Assembly (NCBI GenBank): GCA_032718475.1
Contig: JAUCBJ010001385.1
Span: forward strand, 1 to 64,000
Direction of reading: 5' to 3'
Length of the DNA: 64,000 bases
DNA from: Nemertoderma westbladi
Lineage: Eukaryota > Xenacoelomorpha > Nemertodermatida > Nemertodermatidae
Made by a program: the position numbers and the translations under genes. Positions 24,626-35,758 of this stretch are shown piece after piece. The stretch's first letter is position 1. Every line of letters starts with the position of its first letter. Under the pieces are notes generated by a model. The model was not told the DNA's origin. It did not search any database and saw only the letters and a program-made list of their open reading frames with translations.

Positions 24626-25859
24626 ACTTTTCAATTATCCTTCTAAGTGCCAAAATGGGCTCCATGGTCCCACGACCTTTATGGAACCCATTCTGATTTC
24701 CACGGAGCAGTCTCTCAATGGGATCCCTCATGCGATTTAATAGAATTCTATTGTATAGCTTTGCAGCAATCGAGATCAATGAGATTCCCCGAAAAGAACC
24801 ATAGAGTGTTAGGTTGCCCTTCTTGGGAGCTGGCACCAACTTATTTGTTTTCATTTCTTGTGGGACTTTTGTTGTTCGGTACATGTCTACTATGATGGGA
24901 AAGATGAGCTTTAAACACTCAGGTATTTTAAAGACTTTTCAATTATCCTTCTAAGTGCCAAAATGGGCTCCATGGTCCCACGACCTTTATGGAACCCATT
25001 CTGATTTCCACGGAGCAGTCTCTCAATGGGATCCCTCATGCGATTTAATAGAATTCTATTGTATAGCTTTGCAGCAATCGAGATCAATGAGATTCCCCGA
25101 AAAGAACCATAGAGTGTTAGGTTGCCCTTCTTGGGAGCTGGCACCAACTTATTTGTTTTCATTTCTTGTGGGACTTTTGTTGTTCGGTACATGTCTACTA
25201 TGATGGGATAGATGAGCTTTAAACACTCAGGTATTTTAAAGACTTTTCAATTATCCTTCTAAGTGCCAAAATGGGCTCCATGGTCCCACGACCTTTATGG
25301 AACCCATTCTGATTTCCACGGAGCAGTCTCTCAATGGGATCCCTCATGCGATTTAATAGAATTCTATTGTATAGCTTTGCAGCAATCGAGATCAATGAGA
25401 TTCCCCGAAAAGAACCATAGAGTGTTAGGTTGCCCTTCTTGGGAGCTGGCACCAACTTATTTGTTTTCATTTCTTGTGGGACTTTTGTTGTTCGGTACAT
25501 GTCTACTATGATGGGATAGATGAGCTTTAAACACTCAGGTATTTTAAAGACTTTTCAATTATCCTTCTAAGTGCCAAAATGGGCTCCATGGTCCCACGAC
25601 CTTTATGGAACCCATTCTGATTTCCACGGAGCAGTCTCTCAATGGGATCCCTCATGCGATTTAATAGAATTCTATTGTATAGCTTTGCAGCAATCGAGAT
25701 CAATGAGATTCCCCGAAAAGAACCATAGAGTGTTAGGTTGCCCTTCTTGGGAGCTGGCACCAACTTATTTGTTTTCATTTCTTGTGGGACTTTTGTTGTT
25801 CGGTACATGTCTACTATGATGGGATAGATGAGCTTTAAACACTCAGGTATTTTAAAGAC
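24626..25859. repeat. 308-bp tandem repeat, four copies, inside the LINE RT
   Basis: Start points of the shared ACTTTTCAATTATCC lie at 24626, 24934, 25242 and 25550, exactly 308 bp apart. The copies are almost identical (copy 1 has GGGAAAG where the others have GGGATAG). The unit covers the RT region from the 'CLKLIYPIIVDMYR' segment to 'LALRRIIEK'. As 308 is not divisible by three, the frame is lost at each junction. Confidence 0.95.
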
Positions 25860-26583
25860 CTCAGGGGGAACACCATCTACTCCACTGGCACGATTGGTCT
25901 TAATGCTCTTTGCAGCAACCATCACTTCTGCAAAGGAGATATCGCCAATGGGAATATCTGGGAGTACAGACTCAGACACTTTTACTTCTATAAAGTTATC
26001 AGGCAACACCCTGTCATTATTGAGGAGCTTTTCAAAGTGGGCCTTCCAATCTTTGAGGCGATCGGCTGGTGATTCAGCCTTAACCTTGGTGGTTGGTTGG
26101 CTTTTCCGCCCAGTAAGCAAGTTGATCGATTTCCTTGCCTGGGATGATTGCCTGCTGTCGTCAGCATCATTGATGGCATCAACCTGTTGGTTTATTAGCT
26201 CCTGTAGATTAACAGAGTACTGCCTGTTTAGGGACCTAGATGCAGCCTTAACTGCATTATTGGCCGCTGTAGTCTGTTTGAGTCGGGACTCTTTCTGCGC
26301 CTTGTACAGGACCTTGAGGGCATTTTCGTCAGTCCTGGGGGCCCTCTGTTTCGAGGGTATACAGGAACTGTTTCTGCAGCTGCTAACTTAACTGCTTCTG
26401 TGAAGGTTGTATACGTATAGCCCTCACAGTGATCTGCCGCCTCAGAGGCAAACCAAATGATACAAAACCAAATCATACCTGTTGCTCAGCTGTAGTGTGA
26501 AGCTGAATGTCACACTTGGCTGTTGCAACAGAGAGGACCAGTGATGCCGCGGCAAGGCAGATTTCGTTGTTCTGCTAGCACGC

Positions 26584-26606
26584 AGACTAAGTCTTACCTA
26601 GGCCAC
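26584..26606 (+). repeat. Left target-site duplication (23 bp) of the LTR element
   Basis: AGACTAAGTCTTACCT followed by AGGCCAC directly abuts the 5' LTR. The same 23 bases with one change (A to T) occur at 41196-41218. On the minus strand the intact reading is LINE endonuclease VAKVRLS, so this is the insertion target. Confidence 0.85.
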
Positions 26607-27674
26607 TGTAAAGGCTTTTGCGGAATTAGCTGGTTATTTTTCCCGCTAAGTACTCTGTAGGTGTTTTAACGGACATAAAAAGCCGTTTCCTTACTGTACC
26701 GGTGTTTTAGTGGACATAAAAAGCCATTTCTTCTGTATGTGTACTTTAGCGGACATAACTAGCGATTTTATGTCGCAATAAGCCAAAATCCTCTTGATAC
26801 AGTGTATTTACCATGACGACATCTAACAGCTGATATGTACAAGTGTAACTTTTTCTTTGTTCTTTGTTCGTTCTTTGTTCGGTCGACCAATCAGAGCGGT
26901 TTTCACTCTGTGTTGGACATTGTATACAGAAACTCACGCAATTCAGTCAGTGTGTGTATTTTCCTAAGCCCAGAACACCGGCTTTGGAATGATTCTATGT
27001 TTCAGGCTTTAGCCAAACATTAGTAGGCTTTGATCATAGAAACGTATAACTGTTATCAAACCAAACCAAAACATATTGTTACAAATCATATTGTCACCTA
27101 CAAACACCGCATTTTTACTGCTATTTACTGTCGGTTATTAATTGTATCAGTTGATGGAATATTATTATATTTGGATAATATCGATAAATAATTATAAAAC
27201 CCCAATCTTCTTAATATACTGAAGGTAAGAGACAGGTTACATATAGCAATTGCGACTTACATTATATTGGTTTTGGAGTGAATCTAATGCTATTTCATAG
27301 GCACTACATGTGTCGGTTGCTGTTCTCTTTATATGTGACTAAAATTAGTGAAGGTCGGCAGATCGGTGTGCAGCATTGTGCGGTAGTGTGCATGATTGTG
27401 ACAGATAACAAAGCATCTCCTAAAGAATGCGCTTTATACGTGAATCATTAGCCATCCCGTTGTGTTTAGTGTAAGTCATAACTCTGTTTACATACTTAGA
27501 GCGCCACGTCCTAAAGGAACTGTTGATATTTCCCGAAAGTGAATAATATTTGTCAGAAATTATATATTAACGACCAGTCAAATAATACAGTAGGCCTACA
27601 CCGCAATAAGGTCAGAGGTTCCGAATCCAGTCTCCCGGGTATATCCAGCGGGTGAATGGTCGCGCATAGACTGG
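26607..27674 (+). repeat. 5' LTR (1068 bp)
   Basis: Starts TGTAAAGGC and its similarity to the 3' LTR ends at ATAGACTGG. Near the start are three spaced copies of a phrase like TTTTAACGGACATAAAAAGCC. A T-rich repeat (TTCTTTGTTC)n precedes GACCAATCAGAG (a CCAAT-type box, about 26884). ATTATAAAACC at about 27190 is a plausible TATA box for the internal promoter. The terminus is not a canonical CA. TGGCTTCGGC at the 3' border could be the start of a primer-binding site. Confidence 0.93.
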
Positions 27675-29695
27675 CTTCGGCTAATGTAGTGTATCAAATA
27701 CTCGTCATATGCTAAAGTCGATTTATAATCTAGAAGACACCTAAATTTGGCAGGTTAAACTGCTAAAGGTCTGAAAGCGCGAACAATAACAGTTATTGCT
27801 TCTGTATTGCAATGTAGGCAATAAAGCTGAAGTACCGGTCGACCGGTAGCCAATAGGCCTAACTACCTAATCACCCGAACCGGTACTTACAGCAGTACAG
27901 GTACACCAGTATTATTTCGATTGTGATATATTGTATATTGTAGGCTGTTAGGGGATTAGGGATTGATCACCCCTTATTCCTTTGTATGGTTTACTTATTT
28001 CTGTCAGTTTTATTTATTTGTAGGTTAATATTGAGCAGAAGACGTGTAAGCCTGCTCAGATTGTACAGATAATTTGTAGGCTAGACTGTTGTCTGACTGT
28101 TGTTAAGTCTGAAGGGATTGCAGTGTGTGTAGAGTGTATGTCCGATAAAGTACTAGTTAGGAACGTGGTGGGCTTCCAGTGCTGTAAGGTAAATCCCCCC
28201 GAAAGAATAAGTTGTACTACTCGGTTAGAACGCATACTAACTAACCATTTCGGAGTCTGCATATACTGTAATTTGTTTAGGCTTGATAGTAGTCTGCCAG
28301 CATTTGGTTTGTATTTTGTTTGTGTAGTCTGTAAGGGTAGCGTAATATTTATTATTCAGAGTTTATGCGATTATTCGCAACATTCACAAACCCCAAGTTT
28401 ATTCCTACAGTAATTGTGCTTGTTATATATACCGTTATAGTTAAATTAACCCCGGTACTACATCAGGGCTGTTTGGCGTAGGAAAAGACTGGAGATTATA
28501 TGCTTTGGTCACTCCGGCAGATACCGTGGTTCTTTTAGCTGTACAAGTATTTTTAACTGCTGATTATTTGTTGTATAAGTACTTGTACCTAATTTAGGGT
28601 TTAGTGTACAGTGCTTTCCGAAGGTAATTAGTGTGTAGGCAGTATATTTGTGTTGTAAAGTGGTTAATAGGCACGTTGGATCTGGTAGGCCGCGGTAATT
28701 AACTTCTAGGTAGGAACACTCCGTGATACATAACGTAGTACTTATAGCGATACGGCTATAAGTCGTCAGACGGTGGTATTTTTCCTATCTGGACAATGCA
28801 GTATATTTACTACTGCTTTGTTATTTTCAAATAACGTAGTATCCTGTCTGTTTGTAATAACCAGATATTCTAACCCTTTGTTAGGCTGGTTTGTAGACTT
28901 CTTGTAAAAATACCCTAAAAATTCGTACTTGTAATTTTTGTGTTTATTTAGAGATTGTAATCTCACCCCGAATTGTACGTAATTTGTAGTATTAAGTAAC
29001 TTAGGCAAATTAGAATTATTTGTTTTAGTGTCCAACAAGTAGCACTTCACTGAGAGCGTACAGCTTCTGTGCAGTGACTCCTTCCCAGAAATAATAACAT
29101 TTATTTCAAATATTAACAAAACCCATTAAACGGGTATAAATATATTATAAATCAACTCAAACCGATTTATAAAATAGTAGGCCTGTCATACAATAATTAG
29201 GTCTTAATATCAGTTGGACTACCTACTGCTTAAATAACGGTAATAAGGTAAAGTAAAGTAACCAAGTAACCCCTAAAATTCAGAAATTCAATTATTCTAA
29301 AATAATTGACATACCGGTATTTACGATGGGCTTATTATATTTATTTCTATAAATTTAGGCTGAAATTATACCGGTATTCTGTAATTAATTCTAGTCCATA
29401 ATTATACTTATATATACTATAAGTGTAAGCTGTATACCGGTATTCACAATAGGCTTATTATATATTTATATATTTGCGCTGAAATTATATACCGGTATTC
29501 TGTGACAAATCTAGTCTGTAATAATACTTATATATATACTATAAGCATACCGGTATTCTAATATATTATATATATATATCACGTTACACTGAGTAACAGT
29601 ATCGGTAATTAATTACTAGGCTAACAGTTGATACTGAATTACTAGACTTGCTTTAACTGTAATATAGCAGTAGGCATTCAACTGTACAAACAAAC
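27675..29695 (+). other. 5' leader of the LTR element
   Basis: Two kilobases between the 5' LTR and the gag ATG without a convincing ORF. The 117-codon minus frame at 28766-29119 shows no domain. It holds a tandem duplication of about 120 bp at 29311-29560. Confidence 0.6.
29311..29560. repeat. About 120-bp tandem duplication rich in ATACCGGTAT
   Basis: Copies start at 29311 and 29434, and a third partial copy at 29547. Each opens with the palindrome ATACCGGTAT and contains a second ACCGGTATTCTG. It lies just ahead of gag and may be a regulatory duplication. Confidence 0.75.
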
Positions 29696-32577
29696 ATGTC
29701 TGACACAAAGCAAAACCTGTCAGACAGTCTCCTAGATACAACCATCTGTGACCCAGACAGGAGTGTGGAACGTGTGAGACCGAAGTTCAATTCACCTCCT
29801 ACTGTAAGAAAGATCATCCCTCCAGTAGTAGTATCAGACCCTAGGCTAGTCCAACACCGTAGGTCTATCATAGGCACTCGAGCTCAGGTCAAGCGGGACC
29901 AAGAAGCAGCAGAACAGCAGCAACACTCGAGCCGAGAACTTATTTCCCAGCGGCCCGACAGCTCCAGTAGTGCGGATACTGTAGAGCTGACACCCGAGCG
30001 CGGAGCAAAGATGGGGTTTGTTCGGATCCCCTTCTCATCCTTCCTGCAGCCGTACTCACTAGAGTATTGATTGCGGTGGAGGAACACCAAATTGATTGGG
30101 CGAGAAGTAAGCGATCGACCAAGGATAGTTATGCGGGATACGCAAGGGAGGAACTGAAGTCTATTGTCGAGTCGCAATGGAACTTCCCCGGACCCGGACT
30201 CCCGTTTGACTTATCGGAAGCTGCCTGGGAGGACATACACAGGATGGGAGTGACAAAAGACACCAGCGATCCAGCTGTATGGAAGAGGTCGGCAGCAGGA
30301 TACGTACAGGGATTCTTCAGCTCTTTGGAGAGATTAGAGGAACAACTGTTTCGACAACCCCAAGGACCTCAAGAGCAGGGAGAGCTGCTTTAACAAGTTC
30401 GAGAAAGAATTCTAAGAATCAGACTAATCCTATCGGCCTTTGAGGAAGCTTCGAAAAGAAGACAAGACACGTCGTTGCAAGTTGCTGTGAAGACTTGGTT
30501 CCAGCGGGTGAGTCTCCAGGTTCAAGGAACGGCCCAGTGGACAGCTCGGCTGGCTGAGCGCTCAACCCATGGAGAATCAACAGACGCTACCTTTTCCCAA
30601 GTGGAAAGTGAAGCGACAGCTGAGAAACCGCATAAGAGGGATGCTATTGACATCTATCTGTCAGACTATCAACGATTTCTAGGTGACGAAGAGTTGAGGA
30701 GACGGTTGTCTGGACTTCGCCCTAATAGTGAAGGAACCAAGCTGGTGTTGGACGTAATAGATGTGGAAATGTTAGCTGCGAACCAAGCTAAATTTGATTA
30801 ACGCCTCCGCATCGCTAGAGTCCAAGAAGAACAAGTAAAGAAAAAACGTATAGAAGACAGAAAGATAGCAGCAGCGGCAGCAGCAGAGGCAGAAGCGGAA
30901 AGAAAAGCAGTAGAAGCAGAAAGAAAAGCGGTAGAAGCGGAAAGAAAAGTGGCAGAGGCAGCGGCAGAAGTGGAAAGAAAAATAGCAGTGGCAGAAGCAG
31001 AACGAAGAGCGTTTGAAGAGACCACCCAACTAGAGTTGGAAAATATCCAAGAGAATCAAGACTGCATAAATAAACAGTTAACAGCTAGTCAAATGCAGAT
31101 GATGAGTCGATCTGCTCCCAAAAGACAGGGATATACATCATCTGATGAAGGCGATACCACCAATCCTGAAGGCGGAGGAAATAGATCTCGTCTAAGCAGA
31201 CGTAGAAGAATGCCCCACCGTCAGAAATTGCCTGATTTGCCCCCAGCTGTTAAAAGGCAACTAACTAACGCAGACTTAGGTAGTACAGAACCCACAGACC
31301 AAATAATTAAAATAGAAAGACTCCCTACTGTAGTAGATGAGCCTGAAATAATTAGGCCTGTTCTTGAAACCACCCCTTCGGAGATAGAGACACCTGTGCT
31401 CCCAGAACCTACCTCTAAATTCCCTTTGCACAGCACTAAACTACCTGTGCCCCACAAAACAACCCCTGAGACAGTTCCTGTCCTGGACTCCGAGCGAAAT
31501 ATCAATGATTTGTTGCCCGTTGTCCCTCGTCTACCCGCTACTATGTTGGCGGCTCCCGCTTCGGCGGTCGAGTGGGTGGATGAGGGGCGGTGGGGGATGA
31601 ATCTCCTGCTCGGGCAGATGCAGGAGACTGTTCATCAGTTTAAAGGAACAGTAAGGGAAAGTAGGTTAGAGTTGCAAGAAGTGCAGCAGAGTATCGTGTT
31701 AGAACGCGATAAATTAGTAAATACACAAAAGGGTATACCACCACCCCCTGTAACAATGTGTCAACCTGTTAGGTCTGAAGTATTTCATGCGCAAGGTGTG
31801 GAGCCTACACGCATCTATACTGCTAGTGAAGTGGAAACTCCTATAGTAAACCCTATTAAGGGTAATTATAAACCTGTTGACAATGATATTCCATATAGAC
31901 TTTATAATAATCCGAGAAATTTATATACCGATAACTCGATATTAAATAACACGATGGCCCAAGAAAGTTTTACGCGTCAAATGGCTAGAACCGAAGCCCG
32001 TCAAGCGGTAAAGGTGGGAGAGATCGTCAAGTTCAGTGGAGATGAGATGAAATGGTTACCTTTTAATGAATATTACAAAGATAACATACAGAACTCTGTG
32101 CTATCTAACGGAGAGAAACTTAGATTCCTCATCGAGTGCTTGGAAGGATCTCCCAAGTTAATGGCGTTAAAGTTTATTGGACATCCAGATGGATTAAGAC
32201 AAGTTTGGGATACACTAAACATCAGGTATGGTAATAGGAATAACATAGCTAGGTATTTGTATGCAAAATTGGTAGCCCCCCGAAAGTTCATTAGCAGCGG
32301 GATTATAGAGTTTTCCGATGAGATTCAGGAGATCTGTAGACAATTAGATTGGCTAGGTAAGTCTCATGAATATCAGAGTTCTATGGTTATTGGAGCCGTG
32401 GCCTCTACTTTACCTAAGGGTGGAGTAGGTACACGCTGGGATAAGAAAGTGTTATATATGATGGAACAACAACGACGAGACCCTACCATGGCTGATCTCA
32501 TGTCATTCTTAGATGGAGAAGTGAAATTACAGCTCCTAAAGCAGTCCAGAGAGAAGACACTTGAAAACAAGTGACGT
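29696..32577 (+). pseudogene. Gag-like polyprotein of the LTR element (DUF1759-like), broken
   Basis: It starts at the ATG at 29696 (MSDTKQ) in one frame to about 30060. A shift then continues in another frame to the stop at 32572-32574, with in-frame TAA codons at 30391 and 30799. Parts in order are an acidic N-terminus with PPxVV, and a region with Trp-rich helices (30067-30390). Next comes an Ala/Glu/Lys/Arg heptad-like coiled coil (30802-31080), then a Pro-rich segment. Last is a capsid-like domain with FSGDEMKWLPFNEYY and LRFLIECLEGSPKLMALKF, the signature of DUF1759 in BEL/Pao Gag. Product would form the particle core. The coding signal is continuous across each lesion, so these are recent breaks. 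Confidence 0.85.
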
Positions 32578-32704
32578 CAACAAAGCGCCTAAAGACGTAA
32601 GTAAATTCAAGTCTTGAACCAATGACAGGAGAGAACAGGTAAGAAAAACTCCTCCTACGTCTCCTAAGAGAATTCAGGTAAGAAAGCCCGAAGAAAGAAC
32701 GAGT

Positions 32705-33159
32705 GTGCACAACGTTACTCAAAATAAGGTAAGTAACATCAAACCGAAATGTGCGCTGTGTGATGGGCCCCACCGTTTGAATGTGTGTGATGAATTCCTA
32801 AAGAAATCATTAAAGGATAGACGGGAAGTCATATGGGATAAGCAGTTGTGTTATAATTGCCTCAGACAAGGACACCAACGGCGAACCTGTTACTCCGACG
32901 CAAGTGCGGCGCAAAACATCATATCTTGTTGCACACTGAATTCGAACGAAACAGCCCGAGTCAGGTAAGTGAGTCCGAACTACATGTCCAATTCAGTGAT
33001 GTGAACGACACTGACCAAAGTTATGAGATGGAAGGATTCTATACGGACGAATTCTCCGACGAAAACGAATCCTGTTACCTGATAAATACCGCAGTGTATC
33101 GAGCACTTACGTATGAAAAGGACACCGACAGCGAGCTCCCCCTAACTACTTCTGACTGA
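32705..33159 (+). pseudogene. Nucleocapsid zinc knuckles of the LTR element
   Basis: The segment shows KCALCDGPH...C and LCYNCLRQGHQRRTC, the CCHC pair usual between DUF1759 and the protease in BEL/Pao elements. It then needs a frame change near 32895 to continue as KCGAKHHILLH. The part after that is acidic and ends at a TGA at 33157-33159. Expected role: RNA binding and packaging. Confidence 0.75.
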
Positions 33160-33957
33160 CAACCATCTTGGAAAGCACCAACTTCCAATGTAGGAATCCG
33201 AGAATTTCCCGTAGTGCAGTTGAGGGTCCACGGACCTAAAAGGAGTTATATAGTGAATGCCCTCCTTGACTCCGGTAGCACAGGAACATTCATCGACAAA
33301 GAACTAGCCGAAGACATCTTTGCTGGACAACCCAAGTTCCGAACTAAGTTAAACATGTCAGGAATTATGCAGGTTTGGAAATCTACAGTAATAGCGGATT
33401 ATTATGTAGGTGCGTTGTCCACCCCCCAGGATGAACTAGGAGAACACAGCATAAGGTCAGTAAAAATGGTGGTGCTAAAGAACTTCGCTACCAGCCAAGT
33501 AGAACCTTATAACTGGGATGAGGACAATTTCACCCAGCGGTTTAATATACCTAGATTCAACACAGATTACCCTGGAGTGCAAATACTCATCGGCCAAAAT
33601 GCGCATGAAGCGCTTGAGACATTGGAGAAACGGCCTGCTCAACCGCAACCACTACAAGCCTATGCGGGAAGAACTAGAGTAGGTTGGTACTTTACTGGCC
33701 CTTCCCGTAGAACTCTCATGGAAAGGTTACCCAAAGAACGGGTCTACCAAGTAAGTGAATGGGAAGCGGAGAGCAGTGAGGTGGACGACCCAACTGAGGG
33801 AACACCATACTCCTCAGATAATGACGATATTAACTCTAATGTAGATCAATGGAGACATTGCCCCGAGACGATTAATCTAGCCGACATCGCTTCCAGAGGA
33901 GCAACTCCTCAAGAACTGACAGATACTCCAGAGTGGTTAGGTGGCCCGACTTCCTAA
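33160..33957 (+). pseudogene. Aspartic protease (DUF1758-like) joined to an RNase H remnant
   Basis: The open frame contains LLDSGSTGTFI, the D-S-G-type active site of a retropepsin, and LIGQNAHEAL, the second hydrophobic-G motif usual in DUF1758. Near 33850 the sequence jumps to WRHCPETINLADIASRG, which in BEL/Pao pol is the end of RNase H. So the whole RT and most of RNase H have been removed by an in-frame deletion. Confidence 0.8.
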
Positions 33958-34448
33958 GTAAAGAAGATGAATGGCCTCCCCATCTTACCACAGCTGAGAT
34001 TAGACAAGCCAAGGGAGCGGAGAAAGTCAAACCTAAAACCCGGACGAGTAAATCAAGGTTATTTAAACCCGTGATAGATCTGTCTGTACTACACATTGCC
34101 AGGGACGACGCTGTGGATCTAAACTCCCCCACCGCGAACCAATCTGTTGTGGAGATCAGAGAGAGAGACTGGAGATCTGGAACACCAGATGTCTCGCTGG
34201 GACTCTCACCTCTCCTGCCGGGAGCGATGGACCACTATAGATCCTGGAATCGGCTTTGTAAGGCCGTCGTGTATTTGAAGCGATGTTTCTATCGTCACTA
34301 TTCCAGGACGAAGAGGAAACCTGGAATTGTCTTCGAGACACAGCTCAGCTCAATCGCCCAGTTGGTCGTTTATGTTTACTGGAACGAGACCGAGAACTGT
34401 CCGGAAACTATGGAAGGCAAGATACTCTTCCCACGACCACCTCCCTAA
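33938..34448 (+). pseudogene. C-terminal pol remnant of the LTR element
   Basis: One frame over from the protease/RNase H piece, PDFLSKEDEWP continues the usual ADIASRG...W..GP.FL sequence. HYRSWNRLCKAVVYLKRC matches the segment that precedes integrase in BEL/Pao. No HHCC or DDE integrase motif follows before the stop, so integrase has been deleted. Confidence 0.7.
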
Positions 34449-35758
34449 TCCAACAAACATCTAGGGACTCCCCAACGTAACAGCATCTGGAGTGGGTGTA
34501 TGACTATACTATTTTATATTTGTTTCATTATTTTATATTTATGTATGTATTATTATGTAATTTTATTATAATCGTTTTCTTTAATTTTATTTAGTAGAAT
34601 GTTATTTTAGCGATTATTTAGTAGAATAGTGCAATATATATTAGTGTTTATTACTTAATTACTTATATATTATATATTTAGAGCGACGGCGAGAAATAAT
34701 TCTTTTTCTCTTTCCTTACTGTCCGTATTACATTACAAATACGTAACTACAGTAAGATGAAATATCCGTACTTATTAAAGTACAATAAAGCTCCTACTAT
34801 ATTCAAGTATTATTGGTAAAGTAGAGTATTAGGAATGCAAAATTCAGATCCTCGTGTCTCGGCTAAACCAAGCTCTGGGTAGACCTTGGAAACGACTTGC
34901 CTCTTCTCACTGACATTGCTTCGTGCGATATTGCTCTCATACCATATATTAAATAATACATATAGTAGCGTGATGTCCCTTTAACAGTAGCGTATAACGC
35001 AAAATAAATCTGTTAAACCCTTTGACCATCTGTAATTCTAGTCGATTAAGATATCGCGGCACCCACCGATATACTTGAAAGACAAAATTCTAGAATCAGT
35101 GGTTAATGTCCCCAGACATGTTCTGGAATAAACCGGTGCCCATCCTAAATATTAACTATTAATATTTATAAAATCTGTCAAATTTCAGATCCTTTAAAAT
35201 TCTAGTCGATTAAGATATCGTAGCACTTACCGATACTCTTAAAAGACAAATTTCCTAGAATCAAGGATCCCAGTCCCCAGACATGTTCTGGAATAAAATT
35301 ATGTCTATTATAATATTAAATAATAAAATTTACGGGAATAAATTTAAATTCATATTTTAATGAATTTGATAAATTGTTATTTTTATACAATTTATAACAT
35401 TCCCAAAATTACATTAATTAATTGTGACAGTTAATTTGTGACAGTTGTGTGGAATTTGTGCGTTTATAGGTGAATGTTACTACTAAAGTGTGTTTACAGT
35501 AGCGAGTCGCAATTGTGAAAGTAGCCCTAACTCTGCAGCAAGAACCTGAAGTAAATCTAAGCCTTTGGGACGGACAGTGGAGTGACTTGTGCCGGTTATC
35601 GTTGTCGTTGTGTAGCTACTACGTTGGCGAAAACACAGCGACGGCGGTACATCGGCACTGAGGATCTTGCACTGTCCGGGGGCAGAGAGGAGTAGGCAGC
35701 GACGCCCGCTAGCCTAAATATAAACTCATTATAATATTGATAAACTCATATAGCAGAT
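34449..35758 (+). other. Non-coding spacer within the LTR element
   Basis: AT-rich 1.3 kb between the pol remnant and the accessory ORF. It contains a tandem duplication at 35037-35310. The last 300 bp are richer in G+C and could hold a promoter or splice acceptor for the downstream ORF; no signal is decisive. Confidence 0.5.
35037..35310. repeat. 164-bp-spaced duplication in the spacer
   Basis: Two copies of a roughly 100-bp block start with TCTAGTCGATTAAGATATCG (35037, 35201) and end with CCCCAGACATGTTCTGGAAT. Each contains the palindromes CAGACATGTTCTG (imperfect) and TTCTAGAA-like words. Confidence 0.8.

Larger units (their letters stand above)
23483..26606 (-). pseudogene. LINE (APE-type, minus strand), 3' part; interrupted by the LTR element
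   Basis: Read on the minus strand, the ORF begins in endonuclease sequence (RLSLRAS, directly after the LTR element) and runs through a linker. The N-terminal RT region follows (NRASGVDGVPPEVFK at about 25900, FRGISLISIAAK, GNQNGFHKGRG). The middle RT (VLQGDTLAPFLF) has catalytic FADD at about 24255, and the post-RT tail contains YLGSWIRKSGED and LLYGSPCWALTAEDT. It ends near 23483 with a short (TAG)n tail. A 308-bp segment of the RT is present four times (24626-25859), which breaks the frame. The remaining endonuclease part is found at 41196-41455, on the far side of the LTR element. Clade is uncertain (RTE/CR1-like). Confidence 0.9.

Noticed and set aside
28766-29119. 117-codon minus-strand ORF in the LTR element leader
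   Set aside because: No recognised motif, opposite to the element, and AT-rich; length is plausible by chance.
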